A stretch of DNA of 64,000 nt. It comes from Clostridia bacterium (GTDB lineage Bacteria; Bacillota; DAOUPZ01). Each line of letters starts with the position of its first letter. The stretch's first letter is position 1. Below the pieces are notes generated by a model. The model was given only the letters and a program-made list of their open reading frames with translations, had not been told where the DNA came from and did not search any database. Location: NCBI GenBank assembly GCA_030625885.1, contig DAOUPZ010000003.1:62001-126000 (forward strand). The letters are read 5' to 3'. The position numbers were made by a program, and so were the translations under genes. Below are positions 44,732 through 52,261 of the stretch, one piece after another.

Positions 44732-44760
44732 AAAACCTCTTCTACATGAGAAGAGGTAAT
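44732..44760 (-). terminator. Terminator of the second SAM riboswitch
   Basis: ACCTCTTCT / AGAAGAGGT with loop followed on the minus strand by TTTTCTTTTTATA. Its 5' arm CCTCTTCTCAT can pair in 9 of 11 positions with ATGAGTTGAGG at the riboswitch 3' end, as an antiterminator. Confidence 0.85.
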
Positions 44761-44802
44761 AAGCATAATAAATAAACACACAAATAAATGCTGTTATTCC
44801 TC

Positions 44803-44912
44803 AACTCATCTCCCAGAGCGTATGAGCTCCGCAGGAATTGGCACCTTAGCAGAATAATCTGCCGGTTGCCGGGTTTCATAGGGCCAGTCCCTCCACCTCT
44901 CTAGATAAGAAG
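44803..44912 (-). promoter_or_regulatory. SAM-I (S-box) riboswitch upstream of the PaaK-like gene
   Basis: Minus strand: CTTATC..GATGAG for P1, GGTGGAGGGACTGG, CCCTATGAAACCC, GGCAACC, GGTGCCAATTCC, GGGAGAT. It is nearly identical to the element at 43178, including the variable stem GCAGATTATTCTGC, so the two are likely recent duplicates. Confidence 0.95.
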
Positions 44913-45010
44913 AAAATATATCTTATAAAGTTTTTAAATTGATTAGTATTCATTTTACATGATTGCATTCATAATGTCAAGATGTTTTTTCCTTTTCCTA
45001 CACCTATTAT

Positions 45011-47029
45011 TTATTTAAATACTGATAAAACATCTTTAAGATCTTTTGCAATGCTTGCTGTTTCTTCTGCAAACCCGCTAATGGTTTCAATTGATGCCGA
45101 TTGTTCTTCAACCGTAGCTGCAACTTCTTCCGTTCCTGCTGCTGATTGTTGTGCAATTGCAGCAATATTACCCAATTCTTGTCCTGCTATATGCGAATCC
45201 TTATTAAGTTTTTCTGCATCTTGAGCAACTGCTTTGACATTATCATAAAGGTTATTAACCAGCTCAGTAATGTTACCAAATGCCCGGACTGTATCTTCGG
45301 TAATGGTTCCTTGTTCACTAATTGCTTGGGTTGCTTCCGCCATTTCTTCAACCATTTTTTCAACATCTACCTGCATTTCTTTTATGAGTCCTTTAATTTT
45401 ACCTGCTGAATCATTAGAATCTTCGGCAAGTTTTCTAACTTCATCCGCAACCACCGCAAAACCACGTCCCTGCTCTCCTGCTCGTGCTGCCTCAATGGCT
45501 GCGTTAAGTGCCAATAAATTGGTCTGATTCGCAATACCGGTAATGACACCGACAATGTCGCCAATCGTCGTAGATTTTTCCGCTAAGTTTTTAACAATGA
45601 TATTGGCCTGCTTGAAAGTATTAGATGATACATCCATTTTTCCTTTTTGCCGATTCATTAATTGATTACCTTCTCCTACTGTATCCGCTACCTTATTCGT
45701 AAGATTTACCGATTCCTTCATGGTTTCGCTAATGCAATTTAGTCCTTCTACAATATTGCCTATTTTATCGTTCGATGATTCTGTTGATTGCGCTTGATCC
45801 GTGGCTCCTTTTGCAAGTTCCTGCACAGATTGAGCCATTTGTTCGGAAGCTGCAGTCAGTTCATCAGATGAATGAGAAAGCGAATGAGAAGATTGATTTA
45901 AGATATGTGTTACTTGCTTGGTTTTTTCAATGACCTGACGGGTATTTAAAGCCATCTGATTAAAGTTTTTGCAAAGCTTTCCTACTTCATTGTTAGAATC
46001 AATATCAATATCAACATTTAAATCACCGTCTGCTATTTTTTGAGCATCTTCTGCTAAGCGGACAATATGATCCGTCGGTTTTTTTAAAATAAACGTGACC
46101 AATATAGCCGCTGCCGCGCACATCATTAAACCAATAATAACTGCTAAAAAGCCAACATGATTAATAGGTTGTTTGATTTCACTTTCTAGGATAGAGATCG
46201 CAGCGGTTGCATCCAGTATTTCTACAGGTGCAAAAGCAACATTGATCATGCCTTCTCCTTCTTTTAAATACGCGCCTGTACCTGATTCTAAAGCCATCAT
46301 TTTATCGGCAATTGTCATAAACCCATCACCTAAATGATCCAAATCTTTAATATTGACGTTATAAATTTCTTCAGGCACATCAGATGCAAGAATAATTCCT
46401 TCCGAGTTAACCATATACGCATAACCTGTTTTACCAAACTCAATGTTAGAAATATTATTTGAAATGCGGTCTAAATTGAATACCGCCCCTAAAACACCCA
46501 TGATTTTACCGTCTTTACTGCAAGGTGTAACCCCTATGATAACCGGCTTACCTGTGGACTTTGAAATAACAGGTTTTGATATGATCGTATCTCCTTTTAA
46601 AGCTTGCTGGAAATATTCTCGTTCAAAAACATTACCGGTACCGTTGGCGGTATTTACATAATTACCTTCAAGATCAATCAGCATGAGCCGCTGCACATCT
46701 TTGATATCGTCTTTGATGATATTGTATGCAGATGTTGTTTTTTCTAAATTTCTGTTTTTGATGTGATCTATTTCAGCTAATGCCTTAATGACCGCCATTT
46801 GCGAGTTAAAGGAAGCATTCACTTCTGCTGCAACGGATTCTACTCTATAAGCCATAAATTCGTTATTTAGATTCTCAGCTAATTTGCAAGTGTTTACATA
46901 TATAATAGATACAATTAAAATAATGGAAAAAAGTAAAACGCTGAGTATCGGTACTAACAATTGAGTTTTTAAAGAACCTTTTTTAACCGAAACATGATGT
47001 GGTTTATTAATATTTCTTTTAATATTCAT
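45011..47029 (-). CDS. Methyl-accepting chemotaxis protein with extracellular Cache domain
   Basis: 672 residues. One TM helix (~25-48), a periplasmic-type dCache domain (~50-290; [38 protein letters not shown]), a second TM (~300-320), HAMP (~325-380), and the signalling domain with the hairpin tip [29 protein letters not shown]. dCache receptors often bind amino acids or organic acids. The end [16 protein letters not shown] and beyond lacks a CheR-binding pentapeptide. RBS GGAAGGTGAATTTTAAGTT. No che genes nearby. Confidence 0.92.
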   Translation of the reverse strand: MNIKRNINKPHHVSVKKGSLKTQLLVPILSVLLFSIILIVSIIYVNTCKLAENLNNEFMAYRVESVAAEVNASFNSQMAVIKALAEIDHIKNRNLEKTTSAYNIIKDDIKDVQRLMLIDLEGNYVNTANGTGNVFEREYFQQALKGDTIISKPVISKSTGKPVIIGVTPCSKDGKIMGVLGAVFNLDRISNNISNIEFGKTGYAYMVNSEGIILASDVPEEIYNVNIKDLDHLGDGFMTIADKMMALESGTGAYLKEGEGMINVAFAPVEILDATAAISILESEIKQPINHVGFLAVIIGLMMCAAAAILVTFILKKPTDHIVRLAEDAQKIADGDLNVDIDIDSNNEVGKLCKNFNQMALNTRQVIEKTKQVTHILNQSSHSLSHSSDELTAASEQMAQSVQELAKGATDQAQSTESSNDKIGNIVEGLNCISETMKESVNLTNKVADTVGEGNQLMNRQKGKMDVSSNTFKQANIIVKNLAEKSTTIGDIVGVITGIANQTNLLALNAAIEAARAGEQGRGFAVVADEVRKLAEDSNDSAGKIKGLIKEMQVDVEKMVEEMAEATQAISEQGTITEDTVRAFGNITELVNNLYDNVKAVAQDAEKLNKDSHIAGQELGNIAAIAQQSAAGTEEVAATVEEQSASIETISGFAEETASIAKDLKDVLSVFK

Positions 47030-47156
47030 AACTTAAAATTCACCTTCCTTGTTTTATTTTTATTCAGTAAAAGCATCTTTAGCCGCTTCTTTGGTTAGTA
47101 TAATTAATTATATTAACTCATTTAGTAAAATATTCCACTGAGAATACTTTTTTGTT

Positions 47157-47185
47157 GACAGATCTTTTAATGTTATGTATAATAG
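47157..47185 (+). promoter_or_regulatory. Consensus sigma-A promoter of the tRNA cluster
   Basis: TTGACA (47157-47162), 17-base spacer, TATAAT (47180-47185), both hexamers perfect, 20 bases before tRNA-Asp. Confidence 0.9.
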
Positions 47186-47205
47186 AGCTTGTCAGTTAAA
47201 TCAGT

Positions 47206-47282
47206 GGCCTAGTAGTTCAGCTGGTTAGAATGCCAGCCTGTCACGCTGGAGGTCGAGGGTTCGAGTCCCTTCTAGGTCGCCA
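47206..47282 (+). tRNA. tRNA-Asp (GTC)
   Basis: Acceptor GGCCTAG/CTAGGTC (one G-T pair), anticodon stem CAGCC/GCTGG approximately with loop CTGTCAC (anticodon GTC), T arm GAGGG-TTCGAGT-CCCTT, discriminator G and encoded CCA. First of three clustered tRNAs. Confidence 0.95.
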
Positions 47283-47290
47283 CACTTTAT

Positions 47291-47366
47291 GCCGACGTGG
47301 CTCAATTGGTAGAGCAGCTGACTTGTAATCAGCAGGTTGCGGGTTCGAGTCCCATCGTCGGCTCCA
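47291..47366 (+). tRNA. tRNA-Thr (TGT)
   Basis: Acceptor GCCGACG/CGTCGGC, anticodon stem CTGA/TCAG with loop CTTGTAA (anticodon TGT), T loop TTCGAGT, discriminator T and encoded CCA. It starts 8 bases after tRNA-Asp. Confidence 0.95.
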
Positions 47367-47378
47367 CTTTTTTTATGT

Positions 47379-47454
47379 GGGCGCATAGCTCAGCTGGGAG
47401 AGCACCTGCCTTACAAGCAGGGGGTCACAGGTTCGAGCCCTGTTGTGCCCACCA
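47379..47454 (+). tRNA. tRNA-Val (TAC)
   Basis: Acceptor GGGCGCA/TGTGCCC, anticodon stem CCTGC/GCAGG with loop CTTACAA (anticodon TAC), T loop TTCGAGC, discriminator A and encoded CCA. Last gene of the cluster, followed by a terminator. Confidence 0.95.
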
Positions 47455-47470
47455 TTTTTTACTGACATTT

Positions 47471-47505
47471 AAAAACACCTGCAAATTAATTTGCAGGTGT
47501 TTTTT
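47471..47505 (+). terminator. Terminator of the tRNA cluster
   Basis: AAAAACACCTGCAAA / TTTGCAGGTGTTTTT, 15-base perfect arms with a 4-base loop and T-run. Confidence 0.9.
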
Positions 47506-47637
47506 GTTAAAGATACTGAATTAACTAAAATATAAAAAGTGTTTTCAATTTCCTAATATCATGCGTCGGCAGGATTAAAGTTACTTGTTTTTCAGGTGCC
47601 TGCTTCATTAATATCTTCTGTCGTGAGGGATTCCCCC

Positions 47638-47775
47638 TTATTTTCCTGCTGCTGCTTTCAATTTCTCAAGCATATCTTCTTCGTAATTTGGGCTATACCA
47701 GTCACCATCTGCTATTCCTCCAGAAACCTTTTCTAATTCCTCTTCTTTCAGTTCCTTCTTAGTTTCTTCTGTCAT
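47638..47775 (-). CDS. Orphan double-glycine-leader peptide (bacteriocin/RiPP-like precursor)
   Basis: 45 residues from the ATG after GGAGGCGCAAACTAAC; 16 extra codons in the longest frame precede this RBS and are rejected. The leader MTEETKKELKEEELEKVSGG matches the double-glycine type (E-L-x-x-x-E-L-x-x-V-S-G-G) cleaved by C39-peptidase ABC exporters. The 25-residue core IADGDWYSPNYEEDMLEKLK.. has no Cys, Ser or Thr cluster except one Ser. No exporter, peptidase or modification enzyme lies in this window. It could be a bacteriocin, a signalling peptide or a RiPP precursor. Confidence 0.65.
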   Translation of the reverse strand: MTEETKKELKEEELEKVSGGIADGDWYSPNYEEDMLEKLKAAAGK

Positions 47776-48158
47776 GTTAGTTTGCGCCTCCTTTTGTTTA
47801 TTGAATTGCATCGAATTGAGCATTTATCAATCATTATTCATCATTAATCTACAAATCACCTTCATTATCGACAAATTATTCATTGTTTTTCAAAAAAATC
47901 GTTTTTCCTGTCTATCCACTCAAAGTACTATTACACAAAATATAAAAAACCTCAATAACCCTCTTTTTCACAAACATCACCTCATATCATAGTGGTGATT
48001 AAAGGATTTTGCAGTTTATCTATTTGAGTATATTTAGTATAATCTGAGTATATATTAGTTCATAATTGTAGAATGCTATGAATTATCACTAAAGTTATCA
48101 TACCTGTTTTTTTCACACAAATTTATACGCAAAATATGATGTTTATGGAGGTCGTATA
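47776..48158. other. 383-base divergent intergenic region
   Basis: AT-rich promoter region between the leader-peptide gene and the flavodoxin-like gene. It contains a small inverted repeat ATCACC..GGTGAT (47980-47999) and a TAGTATAAT-type -10 near 48038 pointing to the plus-strand gene. No further gene seen. Confidence 0.5.
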
Positions 48159-48794
48159 ATGAAAGTATTGGGAATTGTAGGAAGTAGAAGAAAAAATGGT
48201 AATACAGCATATTTAGTGCAGCAAACACTAGATGCAATTGAATGCAAAGAAATTGAAACTGAGTTGATCTTTCTAGGGGATTATAATATTAGAGGATGCA
48301 CTGGGTGTGAAGGATGTAAAGACACATATAAATGTGTAATAATGGATGATATGCAGAGATTATACCCACGTATACTAGAGGCAGATGCTATTGTTACAGG
48401 TTCACCTACATATTTTTATAATATAACCGCAGATATGAAGGCTTTTATTGAAAGGTGTTATTGCTTCCAAGTCTTTGCAGAAGATGACCGTTTCGTTTGG
48501 TCAAGTATCAATGAAGTATTAGGGGGGAAATATGCTGTAGTTATATCTATCTGTGAACAAAATGATGAAAAGGATATGGGATTTACTGCTGAAGCTATGA
48601 GTCAACCGCTTGAAGGCTTAGGATATAGAGTAGTAGAAACTGTTAAAATTCTAAAATTGTTTAAAAAGGGAGATGTACTGCAAAATCAAGAGGCTTTAGA
48701 GGAAGTAAAAAGAGCTGGAATAAAACTAAAAAAATTAATTAGGCTAAGAAAAGAAACAGAGGAAAAACTTAAATTACATGGAGAATACACATAA
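48159..48794 (+). CDS. NADPH-dependent FMN reductase / flavodoxin-like iron-sulfur flavoprotein
   Basis: 211 residues. The flavodoxin-fold FMN loop GIVGSRRKNGNTAYL is at the N-terminus, a cysteine group GCTGCEGCKDTYKC near residue 47-60 as in iron-sulfur flavoproteins of anaerobes, and GSPTYFYNITADMKAFIER near residue 87-105. It reduces small electrophiles or quinones, or transfers electrons; the substrate is open. RBS TATGGAGGTCGTATA. Monocistronic. Confidence 0.85.
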   Translation: MKVLGIVGSRRKNGNTAYLVQQTLDAIECKEIETELIFLGDYNIRGCTGCEGCKDTYKCVIMDDMQRLYPRILEADAIVTGSPTYFYNITADMKAFIERCYCFQVFAEDDRFVWSSINEVLGGKYAVVISICEQNDEKDMGFTAEAMSQPLEGLGYRVVETVKILKLFKKGDVLQNQEALEEVKRAGIKLKKLIRLRKETEEKLKLHGEYT

Positions 48795-48825
48795 TGATTT
48801 ACACAGCCAATTGAGATTAAAAAAA

Positions 48826-48854
48826 ATGACGCCTATCCAGTGAACAGGCGTCAT
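48826..48854. terminator. Bidirectional terminator
   Basis: ATGACGCCT / AGGCGTCAT with flanking A and T runs, between the convergent flavoprotein and ybjQ genes. Confidence 0.8.
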
Positions 48855-48883
48855 CTTTTAAAGGATTAACAATGCGCTTTAGA

Positions 48884-49198
48884 CTATTTAAACTTCACTG
48901 CTGTTCCATAGGCAATCACTTCTGCTGCACCTTGCATAATTGCACTTGAAGCGTATCTAATATTTACAATCCCATCGGCGCCAAGACTTTCTGCCTCTTG
49001 AACCATTCTCTTAGTTGCTAAAGCTCTTGCTTCATTCATCATCGTATTATAAGAAGCAAGTTCCCCGCCTACTAAAGTTTTAAGACTATTCATAATATCC
49101 TTACCGACATGCTTAGACTGAATTGTTGAACCCTTTACAATGGATAGTGTTTCTAATTCTTTTCCTGATATGTAATCAGTATTTACTAAGATCATCAT
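48884..49198 (-). CDS. ybjQ: YbjQ-family (UPF0145) protein
   Basis: 104 residues. LVNTDYISGKELETLSIVKG, then VGGELASYNTMMNEARALAT and ESLGADGIVNIRY follow the UPF0145 pattern of a pentameric heavy-metal-binding-like fold. Three ATGs follow AAGGAGGAAG in a row; the second has the best spacing. The RBS and these starts lie inside the 3' end of the upstream membrane-protein gene (26-base overlap). Function unknown. Confidence 0.88.
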   Translation of the reverse strand: MMILVNTDYISGKELETLSIVKGSTIQSKHVGKDIMNSLKTLVGGELASYNTMMNEARALATKRMVQEAESLGADGIVNIRYASSAIMQGAAEVIAYGTAVKFK

Positions 49199-49409
49199 CA
49201 TCTTCCTCCTTAATCTCTTTTAATCTTATTTTAAGTGTATATATTAAAGCTAGTATGGCTGCGATCATCCCTAAGGCGATCATTCCTAAGATAATTTTAC
49301 CTAATTGTGGAACTTCATTCGCAAACACTGGATTAATTAATATGACTAAATAAGCTAGTAAATATACGCAAGCGATCGTAACAATGATAATGGGTGCCGC
49401 TTTCCTCAT
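49176..49409 (-). CDS. Small two-helix membrane protein upstream of ybjQ
   Basis: 77 residues: two hydrophobic helices (PIIIVTIACVYLLAYLVIL, and IILGMIALGMIAAILALIY), then the charged tail KIRLKEIKEEDDDDLSKY. The GAT-repeat coding for the Asp run also supplies the ATG starts of ybjQ in another frame, and the RBS of ybjQ falls in the KEEDD codons. RBS AAGGGGGAATACT. Family not recognised. Confidence 0.75.
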   Translation of the reverse strand: MRKAAPIIIVTIACVYLLAYLVILINPVFANEVPQLGKIILGMIALGMIAAILALIYTLKIRLKEIKEEDDDDLSKY

Positions 49410-49466
49410 AGTATTCCCCCTTGATATTTTGATAATTCAACTACCAATGGCAATCACATCATTATA

Positions 49467-49908
49467 TTATTCTTCCTCTATAACGTAATATCCTCCGGTT
49501 TTCTTACTCCCATTTTCGCTCAACTTATTCTATTTTAACCAAATATGCTATCTGCCTTTCAATGGTTTTAATAGAACGGTCATTTAAAACTTTAAACGCA
49601 TCTTTCGCCTTTATTCCGGGATTATTTTTAATTACTAACAACAATGATTTTAATCCTTCATTTAATCCCTCATTTTTCTTTTGACCTGTTAATTCTATTA
49701 CATTTGAAAATGGAAAAATAACTCTAATAAAATTCGGAGTTATTATAAAAATTGAGCGGTCATATTTTTTTAGTATCCTTATCATTCCTGAACCTAATTG
49801 TTCTACAAGATGAACGTCTTTAAAAACTCGCATCAATTCTTTGTTTCTGGGAGCAGAATAACCACTAAAAAACTCCTCTTCCGTCATTCCTTGAATCAAA
49901 CCACCATT
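49467..49908 (-). pseudogene. C-terminal fragment of an AlbA_2/HATPase_c_4 DNA-binding protein, frameshifted
   Basis: NGGLIQGMTEEEFFSGYS, PRNKELMRVFKDVHLVEQLGSGM and ILKKYDRS..FIRVIFPF match the C-terminal half of AlbA_2 (Schlafen-like) / HATPase_c_4 transcriptional regulators. The N-terminal ~300 residues are gone: a stop lies three codons before NGGL. The winged-helix tail stops early at VKIE, but the next reading frame continues with NKLSENGSKKTGGYYVIEEE to a stop at 49467, the normal end of this family. So the gene is both truncated and frameshifted. Confidence 0.75.
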
Positions 49909-49922
49909 TTACATTCTATTGC

Positions 49923-50081
49923 TTAATTGTTTTTACCAAAAATTCCAACAATGACAGCCCCAACATAACATATTGCGGCTGCAACCATAAAACTACCATC
50001 ATTATAGATACCACCTATAATAAATGATATTATAATTCCAATTATAAATGTTATAATTGCCTTACCCCATTGAAATTTCAC
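49923..50081 (-). CDS. Small hydrophobic membrane protein
   Basis: 52 residues starting with GTG after AAAGGGGGATAAAAT: MKFQWGKAIITFIIGIIISF, then GGIYNDGS and a second helix MVAAAICYVGAVIVGIFG. Two membrane segments with a short loop; no family recognised. The good RBS and unbroken hydrophobic pattern support a real gene. Confidence 0.6.
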   Translation of the reverse strand: MKFQWGKAIITFIIGIIISFIIGGIYNDGSFMVAAAICYVGAVIVGIFGKNN

Positions 50082-50176
50082 ATTTTATCCCCCTTTTATT
50101 CGGCGGTTATAACTCATTATATCGCTTGTAACAAACTAAAATTCGGTATTATTTGATGGAATTACGGAAACTACCA

Positions 50177-50905
50177 TCACTTATTTAGTTCAATTCCGAA
50201 AAAATAATTACGATCCAGTCTAACTTTATCGCCCTGATCATTCGTTAATACAATTTCTTCAACGATGCCGCTTCCGCCTCCATTTTGAAATCTTCTCCCA
50301 CCCATAATATTATAGTGATCTAAGCTTAATGAGAACGGTTTAGTCTCTTTACTTTCTAACTCGAAAATTGCCGGTTTTCCATCAAAAGTGTAAAAACGAA
50401 TCTCTTCAATTCCATCTTTCATATAAAAAGGGCTGTCAATACTCAAATAAAAAGTCTTTTTTTCGTTACTATAATTGGTTAATTCAAATTCAGATGTAAA
50501 TTCAACCAATTTATTAAATTTTGATTTGTAATTTATATTACTATCCTTGGAGGTGTATCCTATTGCTAATAGTCCTGAAGAATTCTCTTTGATATGCCTT
50601 GCGGTCATTCCTGTAATTGAAGAAAACACGGTCATTAATACTACAAAAATTAAAAATATATTTCTTCTCCTAATGCTTAAACCCTCTATAGCATACTTTT
50701 CTACGAGAAATAGCCCTATTATAAAAAGTACTCCAAAATATATGACGGTTAAATGTATACCACTATAATCACCCGTCCATGATTTTAGTCCAATAAATTC
50801 TAATATGTAATCACCTAAAGCATGCGTATACTTTGTTGTAACCATCATATAAAAGGTAACTGTCATAAAAAGTATTGAAAGTCTTCCTTTTACCTTATTG
50901 TTCAT
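50177..50905 (-). CDS. Membrane protein with C-terminal extracytoplasmic domain, unknown
   Basis: 242 residues. Hydrophobic helices lie at about 10-28, 50-68 and 80-98, followed by a beta-rich soluble region of about 140 residues (SEFELTNYSNEKKTFYLSID, IRFYTFDGKPAIFELESKE) that looks like an immunoglobulin-type or carbohydrate-binding fold by pattern only. I do not recognise the family. RBS TAGGAAGGTGGACTTATT. Probably transcribed with the 52-residue membrane gene about 95 bases downstream. Confidence 0.65.
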   Translation of the reverse strand: MNNKVKGRLSILFMTVTFYMMVTTKYTHALGDYILEFIGLKSWTGDYSGIHLTVIYFGVLFIIGLFLVEKYAIEGLSIRRRNIFLIFVVLMTVFSSITGMTARHIKENSSGLLAIGYTSKDSNINYKSKFNKLVEFTSEFELTNYSNEKKTFYLSIDSPFYMKDGIEEIRFYTFDGKPAIFELESKETKPFSLSLDHYNIMGGRRFQNGGGSGIVEEIVLTNDQGDKVRLDRNYFFGIELNK

Positions 50906-51108
50906 AATAAGTCCACCTTCCTAATAGCTAGTAAGTTGTATTGCATAAATATGTACATTTGAGAATATTTGTTGTGTTACTCATTTATAGGTAATTATAT
51001 CATGAAAAATTTACGTGTTACATTTTTAGCAATAGAAATACCTAATTTTAAAAAAATATTATTTTAATCATCTATCTACACAATATATCATTCTCTCTAA
51101 ACACAAAA

Positions 51109-51183
51109 AATCCCCAATGCCCCCTCTTTCCCACAACCACCGCCACACTCACAGCGATAATCAAAAGATTAACACTGGGGATT
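51109..51183 (-). terminator. Long-loop terminator of the glycogen operon
   Basis: On the minus strand AATCCCCAGTG pairs with CATTGGGGATT across about 53 bases, then TTTTTTGTGTTT. It lies 34 bases past the glucokinase stop and would end the glg-pgi-pgm-glk operon. A short hydrophobic frame crosses it but has no RBS. Confidence 0.65.
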
Positions 51184-51216
51184 CCATATTCCATTTTATA
51201 AAAGCACCGTCTATTC

Positions 51217-52170
51217 TTATCTGTTAATCCTCCCAAGCATTGCCGCCCCAATAATCCCAGCATCGTTCCCTAACTGCGCTAAACAGATCCGAGCATGAGC
51301 AACATCTTTATAAATAATATGCTTTTCTACTTCTTCACATAATGGCTGAAGTAAAAAATCTCCTGCATGAGAGACCCCGCCGCCAATAGCAATCACTTCC
51401 GGGTCAAATGCATTGATAATCGTAATCATCCCCATTGCTAAATAGCGAATATATCGCTCGAATATCATAACCGCAGCGGGATCTTTTTCTTTTGCCGCAT
51501 CCAAAACCATTTTAGCGGTGACTTTCCTAAAATCATGCCCTGCTAAATTTGCAATCAAACTTTCCGGGGATTCTTTTACAGCTTTTTGCCCTTCTCGTAC
51601 TAAAGCCGTTGCCGAAACATACTGTTCCCAACACCCTTTATTTCCGCAGGCGCACGGAATCCCATCCAATTCTACAATCATATGCCCCAAGTGCGCACCG
51701 GCACCATGACTCCCACTGTAAAGCTGGCCATTCAAAATCATGCCCGACCCAACACCTGTACCTAATGTCAGGGTAATAGCATTTTCAGTACCCTGACAAG
51801 CACCAAAAAGATATTCTGCCGATCCAGCCACCGTTGCATCATTCTCGAGATAAACAGGTAAATTTAAATAATCTTGTAATAATGCTTGAATGGGGACATG
51901 ATACCAAAAGAGATTACTAGCAAAGATAACCTTTCCCCGCTTCTTATCAACAGCGCCTGGACAGCCAATACCGATGGAAGCAATATCGGCAAGCTTATAC
52001 CCACCTTCATCTATTAAGCCATAAATCAACACCGCCATATCGTGAATGATTTCATGATAATCCCGTTCCGGTCGAGTGGATATGCTGCTTTTTAGTAATA
52101 TCTGTCCCGTCTCATCAACGACACCCGCAGCAATATTTGTCCCGCCCAGGTCAACGCCAATATTATACAT
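51217..52170 (-). CDS. ROK-family glucokinase
   Basis: 317 residues from the ATG after GGAGGAATTGACC. ATP-binding NIGVDLGGTNIAAGVV, substrate/catalytic LPVYLENDATVAGSAEYLFG, LGTGVGSGMILNGQLYSG, and the ROK zinc site CACGNKGCWEQYVSA. It phosphorylates glucose (or a related sugar) to the 6-phosphate, feeding the mutase and isomerase encoded just upstream. Last gene of the glycogen operon. Confidence 0.9.
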   Translation of the reverse strand: MYNIGVDLGGTNIAAGVVDETGQILLKSSISTRPERDYHEIIHDMAVLIYGLIDEGGYKLADIASIGIGCPGAVDKKRGKVIFASNLFWYHVPIQALLQDYLNLPVYLENDATVAGSAEYLFGACQGTENAITLTLGTGVGSGMILNGQLYSGSHGAGAHLGHMIVELDGIPCACGNKGCWEQYVSATALVREGQKAVKESPESLIANLAGHDFRKVTAKMVLDAAKEKDPAAVMIFERYIRYLAMGMITIINAFDPEVIAIGGGVSHAGDFLLQPLCEEVEKHIIYKDVAHARICLAQLGNDAGIIGAAMLGRINR

Positions 52171-52212
52171 GGTCAATTCCTCCATCATTTTTCAATGAGC
52201 AGGTGGCAACCA

Positions 52213-52255
52213 GCAGGTAGGAGGTAGGGTTCGCTACCTCCTGTTCGCTACCTGC
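52213..52255 (-). repeat. Intercistronic stem-loop between phosphoglucomutase and glucokinase genes
   Basis: On the minus strand AGGAGGTAG pairs with CTACCTCCT and GCAGGT with ACCTGC around an internal bulge. There is no T-run, so it is probably an mRNA-stabilising or processing structure and not a terminator. The CAGGTAG unit recurs several times. Confidence 0.5.
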
Positions 52256-52261
52256 AATTCT

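Noticed and set aside
45146-45527. Plus-strand frames inside the chemoreceptor gene
   Set aside because: Antisense shadows of the repetitive helical signalling domain without start signals.
47206-47454. Integration hotspot at the tRNA-Asp/Thr/Val cluster
   Set aside because: I found no duplicated tRNA 3' end nearby and no integrase next to the cluster.
51072-51263. Short frame with a hydrophobic stretch (VNLLIIAVSVAVVVG) across the operon terminator
   Set aside because: It starts inside the glucokinase gene, has no RBS, and coincides with the inverted repeat that explains the conservation-like pattern.
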